A stretch of 64,000 nt of DNA from Planctomycetota bacterium (GCA_020638835.1 JACKHV010000005.1:248001-312000), one strand, 5' to 3'; positions 1 to 8,786 are shown, counted from the stretch's first letter. A program made the numbers and translations. The notes: a model not told the origin generated them from the sequence alone.

Positions 1-2
1 GC

Positions 3-764
3 GCGCTCAAGTCGGGCGCGGAGCTCGAGGCGCAGCTCGCCGCTGGCATCGCGCGCGTCGCGCGGCGCGACGCCGGTGGTGGCGTGATCGCGTACTTCCA
101 GTCGTACTCGAACACCTACGTCGAGCGCGAGCGCCTGCGCGCGGTGCTCGGCGTGGTCGACCCCTACCTCGACGGCAAGCCGGTCGTCGCCGTCAGCATC
201 GCCACGCGCCCCGACACGCTGCCGCCAGAGGCGCTCGCCGAGCTGGCGCGCCTCGCCGAGCGCACCGAGGTTTGGGTCGAGCTCGGGCTCGAAGCGGCGA
301 ACGACCGCGTGCTGGACGACATCCGACGCTTCCACACCGTCGACGACTTCCGCTGGGCGGTCGAGCGCTGCCACGAGGCCGGACTGCAGGTGATCGGCCA
401 CGCGATCCTGGGCCTACCCGGCGACGGCCGCGAAGGCGCGCGCCGCACGGCGGAGGTGCTCGCCGAGACGGGCGTGATCGGCGTGAAGGTGCACAACCTG
501 ATGGTGCTGCGGCGGACGCAGATGGAGAAGAGCTGGAAGGCCGGCGAGCTCGAGGTGCTCGACGCGGCGACCTACGTCGACTGGCTCGCGGACTTCGTCG
601 AGCGCTTGGACCCGCGGCAGGTGCTGCACCGCATCACGGGCGATGCGCCCGTCGAGGAGCGCCTGGCGCCGCGCTGGGACGTGCACAAGAACGCGGTGCG
701 CGACCTGCTCGCGGCTGAGCTGGAGCGGCGCGGCACCCGTCAAGGCAGCGCGCACGGCGTCTGA
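3..764 (+). CDS. TIGR01212-type radical SAM protein (YhcC/YtqA-like), 5'-truncated
   Basis: The frame is open from the first bases, so the N-terminal part carrying the CxxxCxxC iron-sulphur motif lies before the window. The visible part fits the YhcC/YtqA branch of radical SAM enzymes: a YFQSYSNTY motif early on, then SIATRPDTLP, WVELGLEAANDR and HAILGLPGDGREGA, which build the later strands of the SAM barrel and the SAM-binding face. Members act on tRNA wobble uridines in at least one relative (B. subtilis YtqA/MnmL); the substrate here is inferred only. A GTG at 84 could be mistaken for a start, but coding continues upstream of it. The gene ends with TGA and faces the minus-strand zinc-ribbon gene. 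Confidence 0.85.
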   Translation, partial: ALKSGAELEAQLAAGIARVARRDAGGGVIAYFQSYSNTYVERERLRAVLGVVDPYLDGKPVVAVSIATRPDTLPPEALAELARLAERTEVWVELGLEAANDRVLDDIRRFHTVDDFRWAVERCHEAGLQVIGHAILGLPGDGREGARRTAEVLAETGVIGVKVHNLMVLRRTQMEKSWKAGELEVLDAATYVDWLADFVERLDPRQVLHRITGDAPVEERLAPRWDVHKNAVRDLLAAELERRGTRQGSAHGV

Positions 765-861
765 GCGCGCGCCGCACCATCCACAGCCCCCGCCCGCCTC
801 GGGGGGACCATTGCACGAGCGCGAGAGTTCGCGCCGACTTCGCTGCTCGGGTGAAGGAGTC

Positions 862-1566
862 TCAGCCGAGGTACAGGATGCGGTCGCAGCTCGGGCACTG
901 CGTGACCTCTCGTCCGCGCGTCAGACGCACGACGAGGTTCGGCGGCACGGACATGTAGCAGCCTTGGCAGACGCCGCCGTCGAGCATCGCCATCGCCTCG
1001 CCACCGCGCGCCTCGATCAGGCGGTCGTAGAGGGCGAGCGTCTCGCGCGGCAGGTCGCCGCTGAGTTGTTCTTCGCGGCGTCCCGCGAGCGCGTCGTGTC
1101 GCCCCTGCGCGTCACCGAGTTCGGTCTCGACGTTCTGGCAGAACTCCTCGAAAACGGTCCGCTCCTCCGCCAGCTTCGTTTCCTTCTCCGCGATCTCCGC
1201 GCGCATCGCCTCCATGCGCTCCATCATCTCGAGCGTCGCGCGCTCGCTCTCCTCGACCTGGCGCTTCAGCGAACGCGCCTCGTAGCGGCAGGCCTCGATC
1301 ACGGAGACGTCGCGCTGTTCCATCGACTCCTTCTCGAGCTTGCGGATGCGCTGGCGTTGGATCGTCGCGGTGTCCTCGAGTTCCTTCGCGCGCACGTGGA
1401 GCTGGTCGACCGCTTCCTTCTCCGCGTCGATGCGCGCCCGGTGCGCGTCGAGTTCGGCCTGGCGTCGGTCGCGCTCGGCCGGAAGTCGGCGGAGTTCGTC
1501 GCGGACGCGGTAGAGATCGCGGTCGATCTCCTGGAGGGAGCGGAGGGCTTTCACGACGTTGAGCAT
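862..1566 (-). CDS. Coiled-coil protein with C-terminal C4 zinc ribbon (CT398/DUF164-like)
   Basis: A 234-residue protein starting with MLNVVKALRSLQEIDRDLYR. Residues of about 5-175 are rich in E, R, K and heptad-spaced L/A and should form a long antiparallel coiled coil. The last 40 residues carry two CxxC knuckles (VCQGCYMSVP and QCPSCDRILY) that form a zinc ribbon. This layout matches the conserved bacterial zf-RING_7/CT398 family, whose molecular role is not settled; nucleic-acid or protein binding is assumed. An upstream in-frame start 105 bases earlier would add a Pro/Arg-rich stretch unlike the family and is rejected. It lies downstream of rpoD on the same strand but is separated from it by a strong hairpin. 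Confidence 0.85.
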   Translation of the reverse strand: MLNVVKALRSLQEIDRDLYRVRDELRRLPAERDRRQAELDAHRARIDAEKEAVDQLHVRAKELEDTATIQRQRIRKLEKESMEQRDVSVIEACRYEARSLKRQVEESERATLEMMERMEAMRAEIAEKETKLAEERTVFEEFCQNVETELGDAQGRHDALAGRREEQLSGDLPRETLALYDRLIEARGGEAMAMLDGGVCQGCYMSVPPNLVVRLTRGREVTQCPSCDRILYLG

Positions 1567-1696
1567 CAGTGGTGGTCGGGGCGCGGGGGGCGGCGGAAAA
1601 TCGGGCGAACAGTGTAGCTCCGCGCGCGGCGCGGGCAAGGCGTCCGACCGGCCCGGTCGACTCCCCCTCAAGCCGCGCCCCGGTTCACCGGAACGC

Positions 1697-1734
1697 AGCG
1701 CGCCCCGCTGCCGGGTCCGGCAGCGGGGCGCGCT
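1697..1734 (-). terminator. Perfect 18-bp hairpin after rpoD
   Basis: AGCGCGCCCCGCTGCCGG is followed after only two bases by its exact reverse complement. The hairpin begins 22 bases past the rpoD stop codon and sits before the next minus-strand gene, so it is well placed to end rpoD transcripts. No T-tract follows, so it may instead protect the 3' end of the mRNA or act with Rho. Confidence 0.6.
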
Positions 1735-1755
1735 GGAGTGGAGAGGGCCGCGGCC

Positions 1756-3495
1756 CTACAGGAACGCGCTCTCGTCGGCGTCGTCGGGCACCTGGATGCC
1801 GTCCAGGAAGCTGGCGAGCTGGCGGGCCCGCACCGGATGACGCAGCTTGCGCACGGCCTTGGCTTCGATCTGACGCACGCGCTCGCGCGTCACGCGGAAG
1901 ATGCGGCCAACTTCCTCGAGCGTGTAGGTGTAGCCGTCGCCGATGCCATAGCGCAGCTTGATGATCTCGCGCTCGCGGAAGGTCAGCGTGCCGAGCACCT
2001 CGTCGATGCGCTCCTTGAGCATCTCGTGGCCGGCGGCCTGCATCGGGCTCTCGGCCGACTCGTCCTCGATGAAGTCACCGAAGTAGGAGTCGTCGGAGTC
2101 GCCGATCGGGCGGTCGAGGCTGATCGGGTGCTTCGAGATCTTCATCACCCGCTTCGCCTCTTCCACGGTGATGCCCGTGGCTTCCGCCACTTCTTCCACC
2201 GACGGCTCGCGGCCCTTGGCCTGCAGGAGCTTCTTGGAGACGTTGCGCAGCTTCGACATCGTCTCGATCATGTGCACGGGGATGCGGATCGTGCGCGCCT
2301 GGTCGGCGATCGAGCGGGTGATCGCCTGGCGGATCCACCACGTAGCGTAGGTCGAGAACTTGTAGCCGCGGCGGTACTCGTACTTCTCCACCGCCTTCAT
2401 CAGGCCGGTGTTACCTTCCTGGATCAGGTCCAGGAAGGAGAGGCCGCGGTTGCGGTACTTCTTGGCGATCGAGACGACGAGGCGCAGGTTTCCGCTGGAC
2501 AGCTTCCGCTTCGCTTCCTCGTACTCCATGAAGTGCAGGCGCACCTGGTCGACGCGACGCTTCAGGCGGGCCGTCGGCTCGAGCGCTTCCATCTCGAGCT
2601 CGGAGAGGCGCTGTTGCAGTTCCTTGATCTGGTCGGCGTTCTTCTTCGAGGGCGAGAGCGCGGCGATCTTGCGCTCGATGGAGCGCATCTCGCGGTAGTG
2701 CTCCTCGAGGTCCTCCATGTACGGGCGGACCTTCTTCACCTGGAGGTGGCACTCCTCGATCAGGATCACGAGCTTGCGGCGAAGGTTCTGCACCTTGGCG
2801 AGCTGTTCGGAGCGCTGCGCCTTGGTCAGCTTGTCCTCGACCAGCGGGCTGTACTCCTCACGGATGCGCGCCATCAGCGACTGGATCGTGACGATGTTCA
2901 CCGGCAGGCGCATCGCCAGGAACTGCTTGCCGAGCGTCTCGACGATCTTGGGGTCGTCGTCCGGCTTCGGGTTGGGGTTGACCTTCAGCGTGCGGTCGAA
3001 GGCGAGTTCGCCGCGCTGTACCTGTTCGATCGTGTCGATCGACCACTGCATGCCGAGCCCCGAGCCGATGCACTTCTTGCGGAAGCGCTTGCGTGTGATC
3101 TCGATCGTCTTCGCGAGGTAGATCTCCTCCTCGCGCGTGAGCAGCGGGATCTCACCCATCTGCGTCAGGTACATCCGCACCGGGTCGTCGATCTTCTCGG
3201 CGAGCACCGAGCGACTCGGGGGCGCGCTCGCGGCGGGCGGCTCGGGCGCGTCGTCGGGGCTCTTCGTGCTGTCCGCGGGATCGTCGTCGCTGGCCAGCGC
3301 GACGGACGTCATGCTGGATTCGTCGTCCACGACCTCGACCCCATGGTCCTCCAGGGTGATGAACACCTGGTCCATGCGGTCCGGCGGGATGAACTGATCC
3401 TCCATCAGCTTGTTCATCTCCGCGAAGGTCAGGAAGCCCTTGCGACGGCCTTCGTCGACCAGGTTCTTGATGGTGTCTTCGATCTTTTCAGACAT
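1756..3495 (-). CDS. rpoD: Primary RNA polymerase sigma factor (sigma-70/RpoD)
   Basis: 579 residues with all regions of a group 1 sigma factor. Region 1.1 is residues 1-60, an acidic linker follows (about 65-100), and region 1.2 starts near 103 (DPVRMYLTQMGEIPLLT). Regions 2.1-2.4 contain YRNRGLSFLDLIQEGN, RRGYKFSTYATWWIRQAI and QARTIRIPVH. Region 4.2 ends with VTRERVRQIEAKAVRKLR. The non-conserved insert between 1.2 and 2 is charged and helical. It directs housekeeping promoter recognition by core RNA polymerase. It follows dnaG by 43 bases, the classic dnaG-rpoD pair of the macromolecular synthesis operon, here without rpsU. Confidence 0.97.
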   Translation of the reverse strand: MSEKIEDTIKNLVDEGRRKGFLTFAEMNKLMEDQFIPPDRMDQVFITLEDHGVEVVDDESSMTSVALASDDDPADSTKSPDDAPEPPAASAPPSRSVLAEKIDDPVRMYLTQMGEIPLLTREEEIYLAKTIEITRKRFRKKCIGSGLGMQWSIDTIEQVQRGELAFDRTLKVNPNPKPDDDPKIVETLGKQFLAMRLPVNIVTIQSLMARIREEYSPLVEDKLTKAQRSEQLAKVQNLRRKLVILIEECHLQVKKVRPYMEDLEEHYREMRSIERKIAALSPSKKNADQIKELQQRLSELEMEALEPTARLKRRVDQVRLHFMEYEEAKRKLSSGNLRLVVSIAKKYRNRGLSFLDLIQEGNTGLMKAVEKYEYRRGYKFSTYATWWIRQAITRSIADQARTIRIPVHMIETMSKLRNVSKKLLQAKGREPSVEEVAEATGITVEEAKRVMKISKHPISLDRPIGDSDDSYFGDFIEDESAESPMQAAGHEMLKERIDEVLGTLTFREREIIKLRYGIGDGYTYTLEEVGRIFRVTRERVRQIEAKAVRKLRHPVRARQLASFLDGIQVPDDADESAFL

Positions 3496-3538
3496 GTAGT
3501 AGTGCCGCTCTCGTGGGTAGCGTTTCGGTCGTCGTTGC

Positions 3539-5401
3539 CTAGACGGAGGCTCGGGCCGGCGGGCTCATCAACCCGCTGACCTCACGCAAGAGTTCCCCGA
3601 TCTCTTGCTCCGCCGCCTCGACCAGCTCAGTTTCCGTACCGGTACGAATCAGTCCCTCGAGTTCGGCGATCCGCTCGAGGAGGAAGTTCTTGCGTCGCTC
3701 CGCCTTGCGCTCGCGCAGGAACCTCAACTCGCCCTCCAAGAGGATCCGGGGACTTTCCGCCGTACCGGCGTGTTCGAACAAAGGAACGACCCGCCGTCTG
3801 GCGGGGTGCGCGCCGAGGGCCGTCATGACCGTGTTGGGGTCGATCAGGGCCTCGCTGTCCTCGTACAGCTCGAGGACTACTTCAAGAATCCGTTTCAGCT
3901 CCTGATCCGGGCAGTCCTCGACGTGAGGACGGACCAACGGGACCAGGCTGTCATCCATAAGGATAGCCCCTGCGAGGCCGGCGAAGGACTTCTCCAGCAC
4001 AGGATCGCGCGGCACGATCGTTCCAGCGGCTTCCTCGAGAGCTCCGGCGGCTTCGCGGGCCGCCTCGCGCTCGTCGCGGGCGCGCTGGCGGGCGCGCTCG
4101 GCCTCGCGGCGCATCGCGGGAGACTCTCGCCATTGGGCTCGAAGCACCTCCTCGGGCAGCCCAACGCGTGCGGCGAAGCTCTTGAACAGGTCGGCGCGGT
4201 GGACCGGGCGCTTGATCAGGGCGAGCAGCTCGAGGACGCCGTCGACGGCACGCGAGAGCTCGGCGCCGTGCAGCCCCTGCAAGCCGTCGCAGAGGAAGTC
4301 GAACCAGTCGCGCGCGTGTTCCAGGTGCGAGAGGAAGGCGGGGGCCCCCTGCCGCACGAGCAGGTCGCACGGATCGGTGCCCTGGGGGAGCACGACGACG
4401 TCGATCGTCACGTCCAGCGGCAGGAGCCCGCGCAGCGCGCGCGCCGCGGCTTTGCTGCCGGCGTCGTCGCCATCGAACACGAGGCTGATGCGCCGCGCGC
4501 CGGTGCGCCGCACGAGGCCGGCGTGGTCCTCCGTGGTCGAGGTGCCGAGCACGGCCCCGACGATCGGCAGACCCGCTTGGTGCGCCGCGATCACGTCCGT
4601 GTAGCCCTCCACGAGCACGAGGTGCCGCGCGCGCCGGACCTCGCGCAACGCGCGGTCCAGCCCGTACACCAGGCGTCCCTTGTGGAAGAAGTCGGTATCC
4701 GGCGTGTTCACGTACTTCGGTCCGTCGTTCCCGTCGTCCAGCTTGCGGCCGCCGAATCCGACGACGCGGCCTTCGAGGTCACGGATGGGGATCATCAGCC
4801 GGCCGCGGAAGAAGTCGTAGGTGCGGCCGCGGTCGTTCTTGCGCGCGAGACCCGTCGCCTCGCAGTCCTCGAAGGGGATGCCCTGGGCTCGAGCGAGGTC
4901 GACGACCGCGCTTCCGGCCGCCGGCGCCCAGCCGAGCTGGAACTCCGCGATGGAGCGCTCGTTCAGGCCACGTTCCTGGAGATAGCGCCGCGCGGCCTCC
5001 CCCTCCCGGGAACGCAGGGCTTCCGCGTAGAGCTTGGCCACGCGCTCGAGCAGCTCGTAGCCGGGGCGCGCTTCCTCGCGCTGGTCCGTGCGCGGTCCGC
5101 CGCGCCGCGGGAGTTCGACGCCCGTGCGGTCGGCGAGCAGCTGCAGCGCGTCCCAGAACTCGAGCCCGTCGTGGCGCTCCACGAAGCTGATCTGGTCGCC
5201 TCCCTCGGCGCACGCCCCGTAGCAGCGCCAAGTGCCCCGCGTGGGGTCGACCTTGAACGACGGCGTGCGCTCCTCGTGGAACGGGCAACAGGCCACCCAC
5301 AGGCGCCCGGCACGCTTCAGGTCATGCACGCGTTCGCGCACCACATCCTCGATGGGTGCGCGAAGCTTGATGTCCTCGATGGCTCGGCGAAGGTCGGACA
5401 A
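3539..5401 (-). CDS. dnaG: DNA primase DnaG
   Basis: Makes RNA primers for replication. With the TTG start at 5401 the protein is 620 residues, usual for DnaG. Order: N-terminal zinc ribbon (about 1-75), RNA polymerase/Toprim core with LVEGYTDVIAAHQAG (acidic Glu) and SLVFDGDDAGSKAA (DxD), and a helicase-binding C-terminus. The zinc ribbon reads C-x2-H (residues 39 and 42) then CYGAC (60 and 64), giving Cx3C where most primases have Cx2C. The start is uncertain: no clear Shine-Dalgarno precedes the TTG. A GTG at 5689 would add 96 Arg/Ser/Pro-rich residues unlike any primase and looks non-coding. rpoD follows after 43 bases. Confidence 0.93.
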   Translation of the reverse strand: MSDLRRAIEDIKLRAPIEDVVRERVHDLKRAGRLWVACCPFHEERTPSFKVDPTRGTWRCYGACAEGGDQISFVERHDGLEFWDALQLLADRTGVELPRRGGPRTDQREEARPGYELLERVAKLYAEALRSREGEAARRYLQERGLNERSIAEFQLGWAPAAGSAVVDLARAQGIPFEDCEATGLARKNDRGRTYDFFRGRLMIPIRDLEGRVVGFGGRKLDDGNDGPKYVNTPDTDFFHKGRLVYGLDRALREVRRARHLVLVEGYTDVIAAHQAGLPIVGAVLGTSTTEDHAGLVRRTGARRISLVFDGDDAGSKAAARALRGLLPLDVTIDVVVLPQGTDPCDLLVRQGAPAFLSHLEHARDWFDFLCDGLQGLHGAELSRAVDGVLELLALIKRPVHRADLFKSFAARVGLPEEVLRAQWRESPAMRREAERARQRARDEREAAREAAGALEEAAGTIVPRDPVLEKSFAGLAGAILMDDSLVPLVRPHVEDCPDQELKRILEVVLELYEDSEALIDPNTVMTALGAHPARRRVVPLFEHAGTAESPRILLEGELRFLRERKAERRKNFLLERIAELEGLIRTGTETELVEAAEQEIGELLREVSGLMSPPARASV

Positions 5402-5818
5402 GTCAGTGGTCGGTCTTGCGGGACGCGGAGGCGAACGCCCCCCGGCGGGACCGCCGTGGCGGGAAGTCGAGCGAGAACGGGATCGGACGAGGCACGGGCG
5501 GGCGCTCGACGGGGACGATCGGCGTTCGACGCAGAGTGTGTGGGAGCGAGAGGAGAGTGGGCGAGCTGTCGGCGAGGAGGGAGTCCCGTTCCAGGACGCA
5601 CGACGCCGTCGTGACGTTCCGGGGGCACACCGCTTTCGTACGAGAAGGAGTGCGGCACCGATCACGAAAGGGCGGGAGGAGGGTCGCACTCTGCGCGCTT
5701 GACTCCGTCGGACTCCCCGGTCCCTCTTCGCTCGTCTGCTGCGCCCAATTCTAGCACGCGATCCGGCGGCGGGCCACGCCCGAGCCGGCGTCCGACTCGC
5801 CCGCCGGAGGGGTCGGCC
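5402..5818. other. Intergenic leader between ksgA and dnaG (417 bp)
   Basis: No convincing gene. It holds a candidate extended -10 promoter for dnaG-rpoD (5748-5756), implying a 5' leader of about 340 bases. A 75-codon GTG-started frame (5403-5630, minus) ends one base before the proposed dnaG TTG and has fairly high third-position G/C; it resembles no known protein and is not called as a gene. Confidence 0.5.
5748..5756 (-). promoter_or_regulatory. Candidate extended -10 promoter for dnaG-rpoD
   Basis: Read on the minus strand the sequence is TGCTAGAAT, matching TGnTATAAT at all but one base. No good -35 box lies 16-18 bases upstream, as is allowed for extended -10 promoters. The spot is about 65 bases past the ksgA stop. 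Inference from sequence alone. Confidence 0.35.
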
Positions 5819-6691
5819 TCAGGCCCCGCGACCGCGCCAGGCGGGCGTGCGGGAGAGGGCCAGGAAGGCCTCCAGCGGGAGCTTCTCGGCCCGCTCGGAG
5901 GGCTCGATCCCCTGGCCCGCGAGCAGCTCGCGCGCGGCCGCCTTGTCTCCCAGGAGGTCACCCAGCACGCGGCCGACGTTCTGGCGCCGGCGCTGGAACA
6001 GCGCCGCGGCGAGGGCCGCCAGCTCGTCGCGCTCGGCTCGCGGCGGCGGATCGGGGCGCCGTTCGAGCACGACCACCGCGCTCGAGACCTGCGGCCGGGG
6101 CCAGAACAGCCCGGGCGGTACCTCGCGTCCGACGCGCGCCGCGTAGGAGGCTTGCAGGCGGACGGAGAGCGGTCCCCAGTCCGAGGTGCCGTGCGGCGCG
6201 GCGACGCGCTCGGCGACCTCGAGCTGGACGAGAGCGTGCATCGCGGTCGGCGGGTTGTCGAGTTCGGCGAGCACCGCCATCAACGGCGCGCTGACCGAGT
6301 ACGGCAGGTTCGCGACGAGCATCCACGGCTCGTCACGCCACAGCATCGACTCGAGCTCGGGGTTCAGGCGGTGCTTGCCCGCGAGTGCGTCGCCGAGGAA
6401 GTAGCGCACGTTGTCGCGCTCCCCCACGATCTCGCGAGCGACGCCGAGCACGCGCTCGTCGATCTCCGCCGCGATCACCTCGGCGCCGGTCTCGGCGAGC
6501 GGCAGCGTGAGGAAGCCGCAGCCGACGCCGACCTCGAGCACGCGGGAGTCCGGTCCGACGCCCGCGTCGCGCACCAGCGCGTTCACCATGTTCTCGTCGA
6601 GCAGGAAGTTCTGCCCGAGTCGACGCGAGGGCCGGAAGCCGATCGCGGAGAGGCGCGCGCGCACCTTCGTCCAGTTCGGCCGAGCCGTCAC
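5819..6691 (-). CDS. rsmA: 16S rRNA (adenine1518/1519-N6)-dimethyltransferase
   Basis: Dimethylates two adjacent adenines near the 3' end of 16S rRNA, late in 30S assembly (also called KsgA). 290 residues. Visible motifs: RRLGQNFLLDENMV (about 23-36), SAM-binding LEVGVGCGFLT (52-62), acidic AAEIDERV, and NLPYSVSAPLM, the family's catalytic NLPY signature. The GTG start is preceded by AAGGAG seven bases away, and the GTGA overlaps the stop of the SUMF1-type gene by four bases, so the two are probably translationally coupled. A long upstream frame extension runs inside that neighbour and is not real. Confidence 0.95.
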   Translation of the reverse strand: MTARPNWTKVRARLSAIGFRPSRRLGQNFLLDENMVNALVRDAGVGPDSRVLEVGVGCGFLTLPLAETGAEVIAAEIDERVLGVAREIVGERDNVRYFLGDALAGKHRLNPELESMLWRDEPWMLVANLPYSVSAPLMAVLAELDNPPTAMHALVQLEVAERVAAPHGTSDWGPLSVRLQASYAARVGREVPPGLFWPRPQVSSAVVVLERRPDPPPRAERDELAALAAALFQRRRQNVGRVLGDLLGDKAAARELLAGQGIEPSERAEKLPLEAFLALSRTPAWRGRGA

Positions 6692-7626
6692 TGTCGCGCT
6701 CCTTCGAGCAAGGCGTCGAGCGCCGGCGAAGCGTCCGGTCGTTCCGCCAGCTCGGAGAGCAACGAGCGCGAAGCCGGTCCCCAGGATCGCCCCACCGCGA
6801 CGAGCCGCGCGCGCTGCGAGGGATTCGGCCGCCAACCGGCGAGTCGCCGCTGGAGGAAGGGACTCGCGTCGGCGACGAGCCGCACGCCCGTGTCCATCGA
6901 ACGCCGCTCCGCTTCGACCAGCTCGCCGCAGACGACAGGACCTTGCACGCGGCCGCTCTGGTAGATCGGTCGCTTGTACTCGAGGAAGCTGCCCCCCATC
7001 ACCCAGTTCCCGCTCGCGCCTTCCTGCAGCGCGCCGAGCTCGCCTTCGGTCCACTCGCGCACGTTGCCGAGCAGGTCGTGCACGCCGCTCGAGGTCGCGC
7101 CGAGCGGGAAGCTGCCCGCGTCGGTCGGGCGGTGCAAGCCGAGGTCGAGCGTGTTCGTGACGCTCTCGGCGTCCTGCGAGCTCCACGGCCAGCGCTGTGC
7201 ACGCGTGCCCGCGGCGACGCGCAGCCACTCACGCGCGGTCGGAATGCGCATGCCTTGCGCATCGGCGAACCGCCGCGCTTCGGCGAGATCCATCCAGACC
7301 GCCGGCCAGCGCGGCGTCGCGCGCGGATCGAGGCGACCGGGCAGAGGATCGACGCGTTGGTCGCGTCGGAAGGCGTCCCACTCATCGCGCGTCACTTCGA
7401 AGCGGTCGACCAGCAGCGGAGTGGTGGTCGAACAGTCGAGGCCGCTGCCCTGCGCGAGCGGCAGCAAGCAGTTCCCGGCGGGCAGGAAGGCGAGTCGCTC
7501 GAGCCGTGCGAGCAGCGGCTCGCTCTCCTCGCCCCCGCCGTGGCAGGCAGAGGCGAAGAGCAGCGTGCCGAGCACGCAGATCGGCGCGAGTCGAAGCGCG
7601 AGCGATCCCGCGAACCGGCGCGGCAT
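6688..7626 (-). CDS. SUMF1-fold (formylglycine-generating-enzyme-like) lipoprotein
   Basis: 312 residues with a signal peptide ending in a lipobox (LLFASAC), so it is likely lipid-anchored outside the inner membrane. The body has the sulfatase-modifying-factor fold: DRFEVTRDEWDAFRRD, WMDLAEARRFADAQGMRIP, TAREWLRVA, DLLGNVREWTEGE and WVMGGSFLEY. The Cys pair used by true formylglycine-generating enzymes is not evident, so a structural or binding role is more likely than sulfatase maturation. About 90 C-terminal residues extend past the fold and look helical. It follows the OmpA-like gene by 26 bases and overlaps ksgA. Confidence 0.8.
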   Translation of the reverse strand: MPRRFAGSLALRLAPICVLGTLLFASACHGGGEESEPLLARLERLAFLPAGNCLLPLAQGSGLDCSTTTPLLVDRFEVTRDEWDAFRRDQRVDPLPGRLDPRATPRWPAVWMDLAEARRFADAQGMRIPTAREWLRVAAGTRAQRWPWSSQDAESVTNTLDLGLHRPTDAGSFPLGATSSGVHDLLGNVREWTEGELGALQEGASGNWVMGGSFLEYKRPIYQSGRVQGPVVCGELVEAERRSMDTGVRLVADASPFLQRRLAGWRPNPSQRARLVAVGRSWGPASRSLLSELAERPDASPALDALLEGARQ

Positions 7627-7652
7627 GGAATGGGTCGCGCGGTGGAGCGCGA

Positions 7653-8345
7653 TCAGTCCGCCGCCACGTAGATCTCGACGCGGCGGTTCATGCGCTTGTT
7701 CTCGGCGCTGTCGTTCGCGCGCAGCGGCTCGTAGGGACCGAAGCCGATCACGGCGACCTTGTCCTCGGCGACCTTGCCGTCTTCGATCAGGAAGGCGGCG
7801 ACTTCGACGGCGCGAGCGGTCGAGAGTTGCAGGTTGCCGTGCGGGAAGCGCTGCTTCGTCGCCGGCTTGACGACCTTGTCGCTGTCGGTGTGGCCGCGGA
7901 CCCAGATGCGACCGTGCGGAGCCGAGTTGATCTCGGCGGCGAGGCGCAGGATCTCGTCCTGACCGTCGGCGGAGAGGTCGGCGGAGCCGGAGTCGAAGAC
8001 GATGCTGTCGGGGACGACGAGCACGTAGTCACCGCCGCCGAGCTCGATGCGCTGCGTGCCTTCCGGCAGCGAGGAGAGCTTCGCGAGCTGGCTGCGCAGG
8101 TCGGCGAGCTTCGCGTCGTACTCGTCGATGTACGAGGCTTCGGTCGGCGTGCCGCTGCCCGACTCGCGGAGCTGCTGGTTCTCTCGGGCGAGACGACCGT
8201 TGGCCCGCTGCAGCTCGTGCATCTGGGTCTGGTAGTAGTCGGCTTGCTCGAGTGCCTTGTCGTGTTCCTCCTGGCTGACGCAGGAGCTGAGGAGCGTGAG
8301 GCCCAGGGCGAGGGCCAGGGTGGTGGATCGGCTCATTCGGGTCAT
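7653..8345 (-). CDS. OmpA-family peptidoglycan-binding lipoprotein (Pal-like)
   Basis: 230 residues. A signal peptide ends in LTLLSSC (lipobox), followed by a short coiled coil (about 22-60, EEHDKALEQADYYQTQMHEL), a linker, then a C-terminal OmpA domain. The domain shows FDSGSADLSADGQDEILRLA, the peptidoglycan-binding IWVRGHTDSDKV, LSTARAVEVAAFLIEDG and ENKRMNRRVEIYV. It probably tethers the outer envelope to peptidoglycan. The start at 8345 puts the hydrophobic core right after MTRMSRS; the longer upstream frame runs into repeat DNA and is rejected. Confidence 0.88.
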   Translation of the reverse strand: MTRMSRSTTLALALGLTLLSSCVSQEEHDKALEQADYYQTQMHELQRANGRLARENQQLRESGSGTPTEASYIDEYDAKLADLRSQLAKLSSLPEGTQRIELGGGDYVLVVPDSIVFDSGSADLSADGQDEILRLAAEINSAPHGRIWVRGHTDSDKVVKPATKQRFPHGNLQLSTARAVEVAAFLIEDGKVAEDKVAVIGFGPYEPLRANDSAENKRMNRRVEIYVAAD

Positions 8346-8554
8346 GGCGCACGTTGGTGGTAGGTCCGAGGGGGCCGCCCGGCGCCGTCCATCCTCCGCG
8401 ACGCGCGCGGAAACGGGCCTCTTCGCCGCTCCGTCGCGGCGCGCGCGGCGGTGCAGTGGCTGTATCCCCTCGGGTAGATCGATCCGGCTCGATGCGGGAG
8501 CCCCGCATGCCGCAACGAGGCCGAGTCTAGCTCTGCGAAAGTGCGGATCCAATC

Positions 8555-8737
8555 GGTGCCTGGCTCGCTTCTGCAGGATTCGACCCGGATCGTTGGCCGT
8601 GGGGTGTCGCTACCAATCGAATCGTGCGGAAGCGTGCCTGGCACCGTACCCCTGGCTCGCTTCTGCAGGATTCGACCCGGATCGTCGGCCGTGGGGTGTC
8701 GCTCCCGATCGAATCGTGCGGAAGCGTGCCTGGCACC
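8555..8737. repeat. Two tandem 92-bp units, each an imperfect inverted repeat (REPIN-like)
   Basis: The sequence from 8559 repeats with a period of 92 bases and about three differences. Within a unit the left end (GGTGCCTGGCTCGCTTC) is the imperfect reverse complement of the right end (GAAGCGTGCCTGGCACC); about 25 of the outer 29 bases match. This is the layout of a REP doublet: two inverted REP arms around a spacer. The left end of the second unit has lost its outer GGTG. Such elements are usually spread by a RAYT (Y1-type) transposase; none is in the window. Confidence 0.6.
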
Positions 8738-8750
8738 GTACGCGGGAACG

Positions 8751-8786
8751 GGACGAGGCCGCCGGCGGGTGCCGGCGGCCTCGTCC
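8751..8786 (-). terminator. Perfect 16-bp hairpin after the anchored HTH gene
   Basis: GGACGAGGCCGCCGGC, four loop bases, then its exact reverse complement. It lies 39 bases past the stop of the minus-strand gene at 8825-9364 and probably ends the long operon that begins near 19.3 kb. Confidence 0.6.

Noticed and set aside
1738..3579. Open frame of 613 codons antisense to rpoD
   Set aside because: It is the mirror of rpoD codons; no homology or ribosome site is seen.
5403..5630. 75-codon frame ending just before the dnaG start
   Set aside because: It could be a leader peptide, but its Ser/Pro/Arg-rich product has no match and no Shine-Dalgarno was seen.
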